A DNA stretch of 64,000 nucleotides from Methylocapsa sp. D3K7 (GCF_029855125.1 NZ_CP123229.1:744001-808000); one strand, 5' to 3'. Positions 28,117 to 37,405 are shown, counted from the first letter of the stretch. Translations and numbers: made by a program. The notes: generated by a model from the sequence alone, not told the origin.

Positions 28117-28686
28117 TCATTCGCCAGGCGCTTGTGAACCATTGGCTGCATTGGTCTCCGGCGGACCTGCAAACAAGGCGACAAGCCCTGCCAGGGGATT
28201 GCGTGGCGGCTGCGGCACTGGCGCCGGAGCGGGGAGCTCCGGTGTGACAGGAGACGCCGACGCGGTGCGCAACGCCCCAAGCATTTTTTTGTGCTTGGCC
28301 AAATAGTAATAGCCACCGCGGTAAAGCGCCGTGGCGCGGTCTTCGTTCCCGTCGGCAAGCCGGTAAGCATTGGCAAGATAAGGGATAGCGTAAGTCAGAT
28401 TGACTTGTGGATCGAGAAGACCGCGCTCGGGGCCATTATACCCCATGCTGCGCGCCGTCCCATATTTGATCTGCATCAGGCCATAGCAATGACGATGAAC
28501 GAGGCCAGGATTATAGCCGCTTTCGCGCATCACCGTGCGATGGACGAGAGACTCCGGAACTCCATGCAGCTTGGCGTGATGAGCGATCAACGTGTCATAG
28601 GCCGTTGAGCGGGCCGCGAGATCGGCGGCACTGGCGCCTGAAATCATGAACAGCGCGGCGGCAGCGGTTGACGGAATGCGCAGCAT
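28117..28686 (-). CDS. Lytic transglycosylase (SLT domain)
   Basis: Periplasmic muramidase-like enzyme that cleaves peptidoglycan glycan strands. From the ATG at 28686 the product has 189 residues. A signal peptide ends near GASAA. The Slt-type catalytic domain has the catalytic Glu in MRESGYNP, then YGLMQIKYGTARSMGY and LLDPQVNLTYAIPYLANAY. A short Pro/Ala-rich C-terminal tail ends it. It lies 62 bp downstream of sdhB on the same strand, so it may be read through from the sdh operon. Confidence 0.88.
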   Translation of the reverse strand: MLRIPSTAAAALFMISGASAADLAARSTAYDTLIAHHAKLHGVPESLVHRTVMRESGYNPGLVHRHCYGLMQIKYGTARSMGYNGPERGLLDPQVNLTYAIPYLANAYRLADGNEDRATALYRGGYYYLAKHKKMLGALRTASASPVTPELPAPAPVPQPPRNPLAGLVALFAGPPETNAANGSQAPGE

Positions 28687-28748
28687 AGACAAAGCCTCCA
28701 TCCGCCGGATGTGATCGGGGATTGAGGCATCAGAATGGCATTAGGGGC

Positions 28749-29528
28749 TCAGATCAGGCGCGCGATGAGCATATTCTTGATTTCAGCGATCGCTTTTGCT
28801 GGATTGAGACCTTTTGGACACGCCTTGGCGCAATTTAAGATCGTGTGGCAGCGGTAAAGCCGGAACGGATCCTCGACATTGTCGAGCCGTTCGCCAGCCG
28901 CCTCATCACGAGAATCAATCAACCAGCGATAGGCCTGTAACAGCACTGCCGGACCGAGGTAGCGATCGCCATTCCACCAATAACTCGGGCAAGATGTCGA
29001 GCAGCAAGCGCACAAAATACATTCATAAAGCCCGTCGAGCTTGGCGCGATCGGCGGGCGACTGCAGCCGCTCCTTCTCCGGCGGCGGCGACTGCGTCTTG
29101 AGCCAGGGTCCAATCGAAGCATGCTGGGCGAAAAATCCGGTGAGGTCGGGCACCAGATCCTTGACCACCGGCAGATGCGGCAAGGGATATATTTTAACGG
29201 CGCCCTTGATGTCATCCATATATTTGGTGCAGGCGAGCGTATTAGTGCCGTCGATATTCATCGCGCAGGACCCGCAGATGCCTTCCCGGCACGAACGCCG
29301 GAACGTGAGCGCCGGATCGATCTTGGATTTTATCCAAATGAGCGCGTCGAGAACCATCGGGCCGCAATCGCTTCGATCGACATAATAAGTGTCGACGTGC
29401 GGGTTTTGCGCGTCATCGGGATTCCAACGGTAAATCTTGAATTCCGTCTGAGCCTTGGAGTCGCCATGCCTCGGCCAGGTCTTGCCGGTCCCGATGCGCG
29501 AATTGGCGGGAAGTGTGAACTCGACCAT
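28749..29528 (-). CDS. sdhB: Succinate dehydrogenase iron-sulfur subunit
   Basis: Carries electrons from the flavoprotein to quinone through 2Fe-2S, 4Fe-4S and 3Fe-4S clusters. The 259-residue product shows the N-terminal ferredoxin-type cysteines ([12 protein letters not shown] ... CTKY). It also has the two C-terminal cluster motifs ([17 protein letters not shown] and [17 protein letters not shown]). Last of the sdhCDAB cluster, 20 bases after sdhA. Confidence 0.97.
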   Translation of the reverse strand: MVEFTLPANSRIGTGKTWPRHGDSKAQTEFKIYRWNPDDAQNPHVDTYYVDRSDCGPMVLDALIWIKSKIDPALTFRRSCREGICGSCAMNIDGTNTLACTKYMDDIKGAVKIYPLPHLPVVKDLVPDLTGFFAQHASIGPWLKTQSPPPEKERLQSPADRAKLDGLYECILCACCSTSCPSYWWNGDRYLGPAVLLQAYRWLIDSRDEAAGERLDNVEDPFRLYRCHTILNCAKACPKGLNPAKAIAEIKNMLIARLI

Positions 29529-29548
29529 GTGTTTTTTTAACCTGTTGA

Positions 29549-31387
29549 TTAATAGACCCGCGCCTTCGGCTCGATATAATGCATCTCGTTGCTCATCGTG
29601 AAACTATGCACGGGACGGTAATCGATCGACACCGTCCGGGCATCTGGGTCGATGGCGGCGAGCGTATGCTTCATCCAATTCTTATCGTCACGGTCGGGAT
29701 AATCCTCTCGGGCATGGGCACCACGGGATTCGGTGCGGCCTGCCGCGCCGTCCATGGTGACAACCGCTTGGACAATGAGATTGTCGAATTCCAAAGTCTC
29801 GATCAGATCGGAATTCCAGATCAGCGACCGGTCGGTGACGGAAATCTGATCCCTCGCCGCCCACACATCATGGATCAGCTGCGAGCCTTCCTCCAAGACT
29901 GGCCCGGTGCGATAGACCGAGCAATGAGACTGCATCACTTTCTGCATCCGCAGACGCAGTTCCGCGGTCGGCAGTCCTCCCTTGGCGTAGCGGAAACGGT
30001 CGAGTCGTGACAACGCTCTGTCCGCCGAGTCGGCTGGAAGCTCAGCCTGTTTGACCCCCGCCTGCACCAGTTCGGCCGCCCGCAATCCGGCTGCGCGGCC
30101 AAAGACGACAAGATCGATCAGCGAATTCGAACCCAGTCTGTTGGCGCCGTGGACGGAGACGCAGGCCGCTTCGCCAATCGCCATCAAGCCGGGCACGATG
30201 AAATCGGGATCTCCCCCTTTCTTGATCATGACCTCGCCATGGAAATTCGTCGGAATCCCGCCCATGTTGTAATGGGCCGTGGGCAGCACCGGGATCGGCT
30301 CCTTGGTTACTTCGACACCGGCGAAGATCCTGGCGCTTTCGGAGATGCCAGGCAGGCGTTCATGCAAGATTTTCGGATCGAGGTGTTCCAAGTGCAAATG
30401 AATGTGGTCTTTGTGTTTGCCCGTGCCCCTGCCCTCGCGGATTTCAATTGTCATCGCGCGTGACACCATATCGCGCGGCGCGAGATCCTTCACCGAAGGC
30501 GCATAGCGCTCCATGAAGCGTTCGCCTTCGGAATTGGTGAGATAACCGCCCTCGCCGCGCGAGCCTTCGGTGATGAGGCACCCGGCCCCATAGATCCCAG
30601 TTGGATGAAATTGAACGAATTCCATATCCTGCAAGGGTAGCCCGGCCCGCAACACCATCGCGTTGCCATCACCGGTGCAGGTATGCGCCGATGTCGCCGA
30701 GAAATACGCGCGGCCATAGCCGCCGCTCGCCAGGATCACAAGTTGCGAGCGGAAGCGATGAATGGTTCCATCATCCAGCTTGAGGCAGACGACACCGCGG
30801 CAGCGCCCGTCTTCCATGATCAAATCGATGGCGAAGAATTCAACAAAGAATTCGGTCTCGTGACGCAGCGCCTGGCCATACAGCGTGTGCAGCATCGCAT
30901 GGCCGGTGCGGTCGGCCGCCGCGCAGGTGCGCTGCGCCGGAGGCCCCTTGCCAAAGTCGGTGGTCATGCCGCCGAACGGACGCTGGTAGATCCGGCCATC
31001 CTCGGTGCGCGAAAACGGCACGCCCCAATGCTCGAGTTCATATACGGCGGCCGGCGCATTGCGGCAGAGATATTCGATTGCGTCTTGATCGCCGAGCCAA
31101 TCCGACCCCTTGACGGTGTCGTACATGTGCCATTTCCAATTGTCCGGCCCCATATTGGCGAGCGACGCCGCGACGCCGCCTTGCGCCGCGACGGTGTGCG
31201 AGCGGGTCGGAAAGACCTTGCTGATACAGGCCGTGCGCAGCCCCGCCTGGGAACAGCCGACGGTTGCCCGCAGTCCGGCCCCCCCTGCCCCAACGACGAC
31301 GACGTCGAAAGTATGATCGGTAATCGGATAGGCGGCGCCATTACGCACCGGAGCGGTATCGCCATTACCTTTGGTGTTGGAAGTCAT
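29549..31387 (-). CDS. sdhA: Succinate dehydrogenase flavoprotein subunit
   Basis: Oxidises succinate to fumarate in the TCA cycle and complex II. Starting at the ATG at 31387 gives 612 residues, normal for the family. Features are the FAD-binding [12 protein letters not shown] and the covalent-FAD histidine in the SHTVAAQGG segment. The active-site region THAR-like stretch is seen as [16 protein letters not shown], followed by [10 protein letters not shown] and [21 protein letters not shown] longer in-frame start at 31435 is possible but unnecessary. Confidence 0.97.
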   Translation of the reverse strand: MTSNTKGNGDTAPVRNGAAYPITDHTFDVVVVGAGGAGLRATVGCSQAGLRTACISKVFPTRSHTVAAQGGVAASLANMGPDNWKWHMYDTVKGSDWLGDQDAIEYLCRNAPAAVYELEHWGVPFSRTEDGRIYQRPFGGMTTDFGKGPPAQRTCAAADRTGHAMLHTLYGQALRHETEFFVEFFAIDLIMEDGRCRGVVCLKLDDGTIHRFRSQLVILASGGYGRAYFSATSAHTCTGDGNAMVLRAGLPLQDMEFVQFHPTGIYGAGCLITEGSRGEGGYLTNSEGERFMERYAPSVKDLAPRDMVSRAMTIEIREGRGTGKHKDHIHLHLEHLDPKILHERLPGISESARIFAGVEVTKEPIPVLPTAHYNMGGIPTNFHGEVMIKKGGDPDFIVPGLMAIGEAACVSVHGANRLGSNSLIDLVVFGRAAGLRAAELVQAGVKQAELPADSADRALSRLDRFRYAKGGLPTAELRLRMQKVMQSHCSVYRTGPVLEEGSQLIHDVWAARDQISVTDRSLIWNSDLIETLEFDNLIVQAVVTMDGAAGRTESRGAHAREDYPDRDDKNWMKHTLAAIDPDARTVSIDYRPVHSFTMSNEMHYIEPKARVY

Positions 31388-31480
31388 GCCATCGTCTTTC
31401 GATATATCCCTGCGAGCGGCCGCGGTCCTTCGCATGAAGGAAGCTTTTTCCCTCCGCTTCGATATTCCAATGGTGGTGCC

Positions 31481-31840
31481 TCAACTGAAGCTCAGTTTCA
31501 AGGCTGCGTAAACGCACGCCAAACCGATGCTAACCGAGAAGCCTAGATTGGCGATAAGCGACCACTCTTTCAAATGTGCGTCATGCACGTAATCATCGAT
31601 AATGGATTGCATCCCCAGCTTCATATGGAAAACGCCGGTCAGGATGAAAAGAAGCAGAATGATTGCCGGAAATGGATGCCCGAGTTCGGCGCGCGCTGCC
31701 GCATAGTCCTTGCTGGACAGCGACAAGACGATCGCAACCAAGCCTATTGTCAGCGGGATCAGGGCAACCGAAGTCACCCGCATGTTCCACGCGTCCGAGG
31801 TGCCGGATTTGGCCGAACCGGAAAAACGCGGCGTGCTCAT
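31481..31840 (-). CDS. sdhD: Succinate dehydrogenase membrane anchor SdhD
   Basis: Small membrane subunit anchoring complex II. The 119-residue product has three hydrophobic segments (about residues 20-45, 55-78 and 90-115). The haem-ligand histidine and quinone-site region is visible in FHMKLGMQSIIDDYVHD. The position between sdhC and sdhA is standard. Confidence 0.93.
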   Translation of the reverse strand: MSTPRFSGSAKSGTSDAWNMRVTSVALIPLTIGLVAIVLSLSSKDYAAARAELGHPFPAIILLLFILTGVFHMKLGMQSIIDDYVHDAHLKEWSLIANLGFSVSIGLACVYAALKLSFS

Positions 31841-31954
31841 CGCGACGTAACCCCCAGAGACTCTGTCGCCATGACTGACCTCTCCTCAAATCTTTCCGGC
31901 AAGGGCTTCTCCCCGATTGTCGTTGCAAAGGCTTCTTCTTAGCCGCAAGGACAC

Positions 31955-32374
31955 TTATGAGACCAGATAAGCAATTCCCCATACACCCGCCGTTAGCACA
32001 ATACCGCCGATTAAAGTGGCCTGTGCTAGCCATTCACGCTGGGGATGCGAGAACCCATGCCCGGATTCCCAAATAATATGACGTATTCCGCCGAGTAGAT
32101 GATGGAACAAAGCCCATGTAAAACCGAACAAGATTAGTTTTCCAGGGAGCGAATTGACACATGAAGCGGCGGTGGCATAGGTCTCAGCGCCCATCGACGC
32201 GGCGATCAAGAGCCATGCCAGCAATAGCGTGCCGGCATAAAGCGCGGCGCCCGTTATCCGATGCGCAATCGACATGATCATCGTCAGCATCGGGCGGTAA
32301 ATTTGCAGATGTGGAGAAAGCGGGCGGCTTTTTTTCAGGGCGTTCCCGCCAGGCTCCCCATAGGTCATGTACAT
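31955..32374 (-). CDS. sdhC: Succinate dehydrogenase cytochrome b556 subunit SdhC
   Basis: First gene of the sdh operon. The 139-residue product begins with the family motif RPLSPHLQIYRP, then three membrane spans. The haem-ligand region LFHHLLGGIRHIIWESGHGF is intact. It starts at an ATG overlapping a second in-frame ATG two codons later. The operon promoter should lie in the 300-bp region 32375-32675 shared with the divergent esterase-like gene. Confidence 0.94.
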   Translation of the reverse strand: MYMTYGEPGGNALKKSRPLSPHLQIYRPMLTMIMSIAHRITGAALYAGTLLLAWLLIAASMGAETYATAASCVNSLPGKLILFGFTWALFHHLLGGIRHIIWESGHGFSHPQREWLAQATLIGGIVLTAGVWGIAYLVS

Positions 32375-32675
32375 TTACCCCAACTCATCCGGAATAGATG
32401 ATAATTTCCCTAATCCAATTGGCCCCTCCCGGCAACGCGAACATTAGAAAAATTCAAAAACCTTGCCGGGTCGCCGATTATCCCGGCCGGAAGCTTGGTG
32501 TCCCAAATCTAGCCCGCCGGGATTCGAAAATGAAAAAAAGCAGACACCAGGTTCCTGTCCCGTCCCGGCGACCCATTCGAAAAATGACCCGGTAAATGAG
32601 TCAGCTTGCAAATGTGATCGCTGAAGGGCAAAAGCTAAACGGGCAGGAAGGCGTAACCAGACCCGGTGAAACGAC

Positions 32676-33614
32676 ATGATTGTGCGAGGCCGCAAATTTG
32701 TCGCGTCTATCCTGGGCGGCGGTTTTCTTGCCGGAGGCCTGCTCTTTCTGGCGATCGCCGGAGTGCCATCGGCCGCTTTGGCGGCGGCGGGCCGTGTCGT
32801 GATTGTGTCAGGGGGGACGCCGCGCAGCGCGATCCTCATCCAGCACCGGCGCCTCAAACAGGGCCGGCGGCCGGTCATTATCATCTTGCGCGGCGGCAGA
32901 CCGAAGGGCCTCCGTCTCCGGCGGACGTTCGGCTTCGAAGACTTGGCCCGTTCATCGGGTGCGGTCCTTGCCTATCCCGAACCTCTCCTGGGCCGCTGGG
33001 CCGAAGCGCCTGGCCCGGATGCGAACAGGGACTTAACTTTTATCCATGATCTGATCGCCAAATTCGTCGCCGAGGGAATTGCCGCTCCGGGCAAGGTGTT
33101 TCTCGTTGGCACAACGACGGGCGGAATGCTCGCCTTGCGCCTGGCCTGCGAGCAAAAAAACAGTTTTTCGGGACTGGCTATTTTGGCCGCGAGCCTGCCC
33201 GCCGATCTTCAGGAGACCTGCAAGCTCCCGCGTCCACTGCCACTTTTGATGATCGCCGGCACGCAAGATCCGGTGGTTCCCTTTCATGGCGGCCCCGCCA
33301 ATCTGCCACACGCCAAGGTGGAGCTCGCCTCAATCGACACAACCCTCGCCCTGTTTGGCAAAGCCGCGGGCTGCTCGGGAGGCATCACCACCACGGTCTT
33401 TCCCGACAGGGACACCCGCGACGGCACCCGCGCCTATCTTGACAAGCTGAACAATTGCAAGGCACCCGTCGAATTGGTCCGGATCGAAGGCGGCGGCCAT
33501 TCCCTGCCAGGCCTTTCGAACGAATCAATTCCAGGTGCTGGGCAAGGGCTCGGCAACGGCGATGTCAACAGCGCGAAGCTGGTCTGGGATTTCTTCCGCC
33601 CGCTCGGCGGCTAA
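32676..33614 (+). CDS. Exported alpha/beta-hydrolase related to LpqC/PHB depolymerase, nucleophile Ser replaced by Thr
   Basis: A 312-residue protein with an N-terminal signal or anchor segment (about residues 8-37) and an alpha/beta-hydrolase domain of the esterase/polyhydroxybutyrate depolymerase LpqC type. The nucleophile elbow, G-x-S-x-G-G in the family, reads G-T-T-T-G-G at 145-150, so the catalytic Ser is Thr147. The other triad members look present (Asp in AGTQDPVVPF, His in EGGGHSLPG). It may be a poor esterase, a threonine-nucleophile enzyme, or a binding protein. It is convergent with phaZ, so a link to polyester metabolism is possible but unproven. Confidence 0.78.
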   Translation: MIVRGRKFVASILGGGFLAGGLLFLAIAGVPSAALAAAGRVVIVSGGTPRSAILIQHRRLKQGRRPVIIILRGGRPKGLRLRRTFGFEDLARSSGAVLAYPEPLLGRWAEAPGPDANRDLTFIHDLIAKFVAEGIAAPGKVFLVGTTTGGMLALRLACEQKNSFSGLAILAASLPADLQETCKLPRPLPLLMIAGTQDPVVPFHGGPANLPHAKVELASIDTTLALFGKAAGCSGGITTTVFPDRDTRDGTRAYLDKLNNCKAPVELVRIEGGGHSLPGLSNESIPGAGQGLGNGDVNSAKLVWDFFRPLGG

Positions 33615-33617
33615 TTT

Positions 33618-33645
33618 AACCCAGGAGAGACGGCGTTCCTGGGTT
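33618..33645. terminator. Bidirectional terminator candidate between the esterase-like gene and phaZ
   Basis: AACCCAGGA and TCCTGGGTT form a perfect 9-bp stem with a 10-base loop in the gap between two convergent genes, touching the phaZ stop. T-rich flanks are short on both strands. Confidence 0.5.
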
Positions 33646-34862
33646 CAATTCGTCATTTGAATCATATCCCGCACGGCGGGATAGACTTCCGCGTTCCAGC
33701 GGCGGCCGCTGAAGACACCATAATGGCCGACACCGGTCTGCACGCGGTGTTCCTTCAAATGCTGGCGCAGCCCCGAGCAAAGGTCTTGCGCGGCAAGCGT
33801 TTGACCAAGGCCGCAAATATCGTCCCGCTCCCCTTCCAGCGTCAGGAGGGCGGTGCGCTTGATGGCACGCGGATCAATGCGGCGGCCATGCACCTCGAGC
33901 TTCCCGCGCGGCAAAAGATGGTCTTGAAAAACCGCTTGCACCGTTTCGAGATAGAATTCAGCTGGCAAATCCATGACAGCGAAATATTCCTCGTAAAATT
34001 CTTGTATGACCTGAAGCTTGGTTAAATCATTGGCGGCACGGGCCTCCGCCATATCGTCAAAGGAACGCATATGACGCTCCAAATTCATGCTCAAGAAGGC
34101 TGCGAGCTGCATGAATCCCGGATAAACGGGACGCCCGACGCCCATATAGGGACGGGGGACGTCGGAAATCAAATTCTGCTCGAACCACGTGATCGGCCGT
34201 TTGACGGCGAGTTCATTGACCTTCGTGGGACTGATTCGCGTATCGATTGGACCCGCCATCAAAGTCATGCTGCGCGGCTGCGCCTCGTCGCGATCTTCCG
34301 CCATCAGCGCGGCGGCGGCGAGGACAGGAACGCAGGGCTGGCAAACCGCAACGACATGCGACCCAGGCCCTAACACTTGCAGGAATTTGATCACATGGCT
34401 GGTGTAATCGCTTAACCCGAAGCAGCCCTCCGCTGGCGGCACGTCGCGGACATTATGCCAGTCGGTAATGTAGACATCATGGTCGGCAAGCATCGTTTTG
34501 ACGGTCGCGCGCAGCAAGGTCGCGAAATGCCCCGACATGGGAGCGGCCAATAATACCTTTGGCTGGATAGCAGCAGTTTCTTTCCGGAAATGAAGCAGCG
34601 TGGCAAACGGCGTAGAAAAGACAGCCTCCTCTATCACCGGGCAAACGCAATTCTCGACAGTGACAGAGTCGATCCGGAAGGGAAGCCGCGTATGGGTTAT
34701 CGCGACTTCGGCGAAGGTTTCTAGGACACCAGCGAATTTGCGGATCGACCAATCCGGCTGAAACAAAGGCCATGGCAGGCGCAACGTCCGTCCCGAAGCG
34801 GCGGCCAGCGGCCGCAGCAGCTCAAGAATGTTCGCGTGCCGACTATAAGCTTGATAAATCAA
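33645..34862 (-). CDS. phaZ: Intracellular polyhydroxyalkanoate depolymerase PhaZ
   Basis: Mobilises stored polyhydroxybutyrate granules. The 405-residue product matches the intracellular Cys-nucleophile depolymerases (Ralstonia PhaZ1 type). It begins YQAYSRHANI, has VLLAAPMSGHFATLL and VYITDWHNVRDVP, and the nucleophile elbow in VAVCQPCVPVLAAAALM. The C-terminal His is in the VGHYGVFSGRRW block. No signal peptide, as expected for a cytoplasmic granule enzyme. With phaC at 24.8 kb it suggests a full storage cycle. Confidence 0.94.
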   Translation of the reverse strand: MIYQAYSRHANILELLRPLAAASGRTLRLPWPLFQPDWSIRKFAGVLETFAEVAITHTRLPFRIDSVTVENCVCPVIEEAVFSTPFATLLHFRKETAAIQPKVLLAAPMSGHFATLLRATVKTMLADHDVYITDWHNVRDVPPAEGCFGLSDYTSHVIKFLQVLGPGSHVVAVCQPCVPVLAAAALMAEDRDEAQPRSMTLMAGPIDTRISPTKVNELAVKRPITWFEQNLISDVPRPYMGVGRPVYPGFMQLAAFLSMNLERHMRSFDDMAEARAANDLTKLQVIQEFYEEYFAVMDLPAEFYLETVQAVFQDHLLPRGKLEVHGRRIDPRAIKRTALLTLEGERDDICGLGQTLAAQDLCSGLRQHLKEHRVQTGVGHYGVFSGRRWNAEVYPAVRDMIQMTN

Positions 34863-35014
34863 ATGGTTTCCACCATAGTTTAGGATGAAGGCACAAGCAG
34901 AAACGCTTTGATTGCCGGAGGATTTTGCCGTATAGCCGTTTCTGCCAAGCTACATGAGTTTGTTTTGCTTCTCAAGCATGCTTTACGAGAAGTTAACGTT
35001 CGAAGGGGGACTTT

Positions 35015-35668
35015 TTGGCCAGCGCCACACTCACGATCAGCAGCAAGAATTATTCCTCATGGTCGCTCCGCGGCTGGTTGCTGACCAAATTTTCCGGCCT
35101 TCCCTTTACTGAGGACGTCATCTCACCGGATGACCCCTCGATGCGCGACGAGCTTCTGATGCTGTCCTCCTCTTTCCTGGTGCCGTGCCTCGTCCATGAT
35201 GGTGTCAGGGTGTGGGATACGCTGGCGATCGGGGAATATCTTAACGAGATCAAGCCCGAGGCGCATTTGCTGCCCGCCGATATCGAGAAGCGGACGCGCT
35301 GCCGCTCCATTTGCGGCGAAATGCATTCGGGTTTTGGTTCGATGCGCTCGGCCTTGCCGATGAATTTGCAAGGTGATTTCCCGGGATTCAAAGTATGGAA
35401 GCGGGCGCAAGCCGACATTGATCGCATCACAACGATTTGGCGGGAGTGTCTGGGCCTTTACGGAGGCCCCTTTCTGTTAGGCGGCCGCTCGATGGCCGAT
35501 GCGATGTACGCCCCAGTAGTCACTCGCTTCTTGACCTACCACATCGAATTGGACGCGGCCTGCGAGGCCTACTGCAAGCAGATCATCGCCATGCCCGAGA
35601 TGGTGGAGTGGCTTGAGGCCGCCAAACAAGAGCCACGTCAACTGGACGAACTCGAGGTTGAATTTTGA
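35015..35668 (+). CDS. Glutathione S-transferase family protein
   Basis: A 217-residue GST. The TTG start is supported by AAGGGGGA immediately upstream (35003-35010). The N-terminal thioredoxin-like domain has SSKNYSSWSLRGWLLTKFSGLPF, where Ser/Tyr residues take the place of the catalytic residue, and VPCLVHDGVRVWDTLAIGEYL with the usual cis-Pro and Glu-Ser-like glutathione-binding turn. A helical C-terminal domain follows (FLLGGRSMADAMYAPVVTR). Physiological substrate unknown. Confidence 0.9.
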   Translation: MASATLTISSKNYSSWSLRGWLLTKFSGLPFTEDVISPDDPSMRDELLMLSSSFLVPCLVHDGVRVWDTLAIGEYLNEIKPEAHLLPADIEKRTRCRSICGEMHSGFGSMRSALPMNLQGDFPGFKVWKRAQADIDRITTIWRECLGLYGGPFLLGGRSMADAMYAPVVTRFLTYHIELDAACEAYCKQIIAMPEMVEWLEAAKQEPRQLDELEVEF

Positions 35669-35717
35669 GGCCATGCCGCCCGCATGTTGCACAAGACGTT
35701 TGGCCGCCGATTCGCTT

Positions 35718-35843
35718 CTAGGAACGCCGCTTGGCGCTGGACGTCGGCCTCGAAGCCAGGGAAGACAAGGGGTTTGTGATCTCGCGGCGAAAAACCAGCA
35801 GAGCCGTTATCGCCAGAACGATGATTGATGGCACAACACACAT
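35718..35843 (-). CDS. 41-residue single-span membrane peptide
   Basis: A very short ORF with an excellent ribosome site: AGGAGG (reverse complement of 35852-35857) eight bases before the ATG. It encodes a hydrophobic segment (VVPSIIVLAITALLVF) followed by a basic, Ser-rich tail (RREI...SSAKRRS). One inner-membrane helix with a cytosolic positive tail is predicted. No family recognised. It is downstream of repeat copy A and of the small membrane gene at 36080-36310 on the same strand, and convergent with the GST gene. Confidence 0.55.
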   Translation of the reverse strand: MCVVPSIIVLAITALLVFRREITNPLSSLASRPTSSAKRRS

Positions 35844-35943
35844 GACGCAATCCTCCTACAGCAAGTTGGCGCCGGTTAAGCGAAGCAGCCTTCCTTCGGG
35901 CTTTGCCCAACCTGTGCAACTTGACTCAAATTGAGGCCCGCAA

Positions 35944-36069
35944 TTCGTCAAAACTTCGATAACAATGCGCCCAGATTGAAAATGAATCGTGGCTGTGACA
36001 TCGGCGCAACACAGTAGAGCGAAGGCGACATCGAATGGCGGCAACCGATTGTGGATGTGCGGTGAGGCG
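35944..36069. repeat. Diverged direct repeat, copy A
   Basis: Shares TTCGTCAAAA-TTCGATAA, TGTGA-ATCG--GCAACA and TGCGG-GAGGCG blocks, in the same order, with a segment at 36728-36823. On the reverse strand copy A lies in an open frame (36077 to 35856) encoding CCADVT...RIVIEVLTNC. The repeat may therefore be a duplicated small gene instead of a non-coding element. Confidence 0.5.
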
Positions 36070-36079
36070 CGGCTCAACC

Positions 36080-36310
36080 CTATCCAGGTAGGATCGAGTC
36101 CAATTTCGCCAAGGCCTTAAGGACGTGATCGCCGTACGGCCAACGCCCAACAACAGCCTCGGTTCGCTTAGGTTCCAGACCCCACGCAAATAATAAGACG
36201 GAGATCACCAAAAGCGGCACCGCAATCCAAATGAAGGACCCCGCGAAGGCCGCGAGGACAGCGACTGCCAATGCAATTCCCAAGGTGGATGTTTGTTTCC
36301 TGCTTGCCAT
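36080..36310 (-). CDS. Small membrane protein, paralogue of the gene at 37163
   Basis: A 76-residue product from the ATG at 36310, preceded by GGAGGG at seven bases (an upstream in-frame ATG at 36343 lacks this). It has one long or two short hydrophobic helices (about residues 10-45) and a polar C-terminal motif: FAWGLEPKRTE, WPYGDHVLKALAKLD. The same motif recurs in the gene at 37163-37390, so the two are paralogues. No characterised family is recognised. The conserved tail probably faces the cytosol. Confidence 0.65.
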   Translation of the reverse strand: MASRKQTSTLGIALAVAVLAAFAGSFIWIAVPLLVISVLLFAWGLEPKRTEAVVGRWPYGDHVLKALAKLDSILPG

Positions 36311-36440
36311 TGTGAAACCCTCCCATGAGTGCTGTTTTGCCAATTATACGCCCCTCCCCCGTGGCAAAAACAATCGCCCACGGCACGCCATCACGAGCCT
36401 GGCGCTTGCCGCCGGTGGGATGACAAGGCGGCAGGGAATC

Positions 36441-36650
36441 TCAATAAGATGCTCTTTTGATGTGCTTGGCGCGCCCTGCATAGCGATCCAGCGCCGTGCA
36501 AAAATCGGTAACGCCCTCCCACATCCCTTCGTCCGACTTACAGACGGGATGCGAACTATGGATTGCACATTGCGGGTAAGGGTCGACCATCATCGCCAGC
36601 ATTTCGGCCAGTGCCTTAGTCTTACGATCCCGGCGCGATGAAGGACTCAT
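36441..36650 (-). CDS. Possible small cysteine-containing protein
   Basis: A 69-codon frame from the ATG at 36650, preceded by GGAAC. It encodes a basic N-terminus, KALAEMLAMMVDPYPQCA, two further cysteines and a basic tail. It has the look of a small regulatory protein, but codon evidence is slim and no family is recognised. Confidence 0.3.
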   Translation of the reverse strand: MSPSSRRDRKTKALAEMLAMMVDPYPQCAIHSSHPVCKSDEGMWEGVTDFCTALDRYAGRAKHIKRASY

Positions 36651-36727
36651 AACTTTGTTCCGTTGCTGGATATTACCTATCCGGCGGCCAAAGGAATTTC
36701 GCCATACCGGCACATTAAATTCAGCAT

Positions 36728-36823
36728 TTCGTCAAAATTTCGATAATATTTCTCCGTGTACAATATAAACGGCCGGTGTGATATCGATGCAACAGGTCAT
36801 GGCTGGTTCCATGCGGCGAGGCG
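36728..36823. repeat. Diverged direct repeat, copy B
   Basis: Second copy of the segment at 35944-36069. Between the first two shared blocks it is one base shorter than copy A, and between the second and third it is about 29 bases shorter. On the reverse strand the matching reading is split between two frames (TCCIDITPAV in one, IIEILTKC in the other), suggesting a decayed duplicate of a small gene. Confidence 0.45.
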
Positions 36824-37162
36824 TTTCAGGGATCAAAACAAAATCAGATTCGATCAAAAATTAAGTAACGATATGTAAATAGTTGATTTCGATGGTATCC
36901 GTGTGCTCGAAGAAAGAGGATGATGATCAGGGTTCCCAAGTCCGGTCTCTGCGTTTGGCAGCGCTGCAATGGTAAAGACATTGGATTTCCAAGGCGTATT
37001 GGCGGCAAGTCATTGGCGCCGCCGGCCGGTTCTTCGGCCTTGGAAAGGCGGCCTCGCTTGGGAAATTCCGGGACATCCGCCTATGGCTCTTTGACCACGC
37101 GTTAAGGTGCTGGTCGAAATCGGCAATTGTGGTACATTTTGAAGTGGCTGGGAGGAATGATA

Positions 37163-37390
37163 ATGGCTTTAAGTGGTAGAACTAAACTGGGAATAACCAT
37201 CGCGGTCGCGGTTATCGCCGGGCTTGCATCCGTTTTTCTTTCGGTGCTGCTTTTGTTGCTTGCCGCGCTCTTAATCGCGTGGGGCCAGATACCCGAGCGC
37301 ACGGAAACCTTTATTAAAGGATTGCCCTATGGCGATTCGCTGCTCAGGGCATTGGCAAAATTAGATATGGCGCTCACTGACCGGATTTGA
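37163..37390 (+). CDS. Small membrane protein, paralogue of the gene at 36080
   Basis: A 75-residue product from the ATG at 37163, with GGGAGG just upstream. It has a hydrophobic region of one long or two short helices (GITIAVAVIAGLASVFLSV, LLLLLAALLIAWG) and a conserved tail IPERTE ... LPYGDSLLRALAKLD. The pattern W-G-x-x-P-x-R-T-E ... P-Y-G-D-x-x-L-x-A-L-A-K-L-D is shared with the 36080-36310 gene. The two genes are divergently oriented about 850 bp apart. Function unknown. Confidence 0.65.
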   Translation: MALSGRTKLGITIAVAVIAGLASVFLSVLLLLLAALLIAWGQIPERTETFIKGLPYGDSLLRALAKLDMALTDRI

Positions 37391-37405
37391 GAAAGCCCGA
37401 GAATG

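Noticed and set aside
30683-31546. 287-codon forward frame opposite sdhA
   Set aside because: Antisense to a highly conserved gene with all motifs intact.
36920-37105. Small forward frame of 61 codons
   Set aside because: No ribosome site, Arg/Ser/Gly-rich composition, no conservation evidence; looks random.
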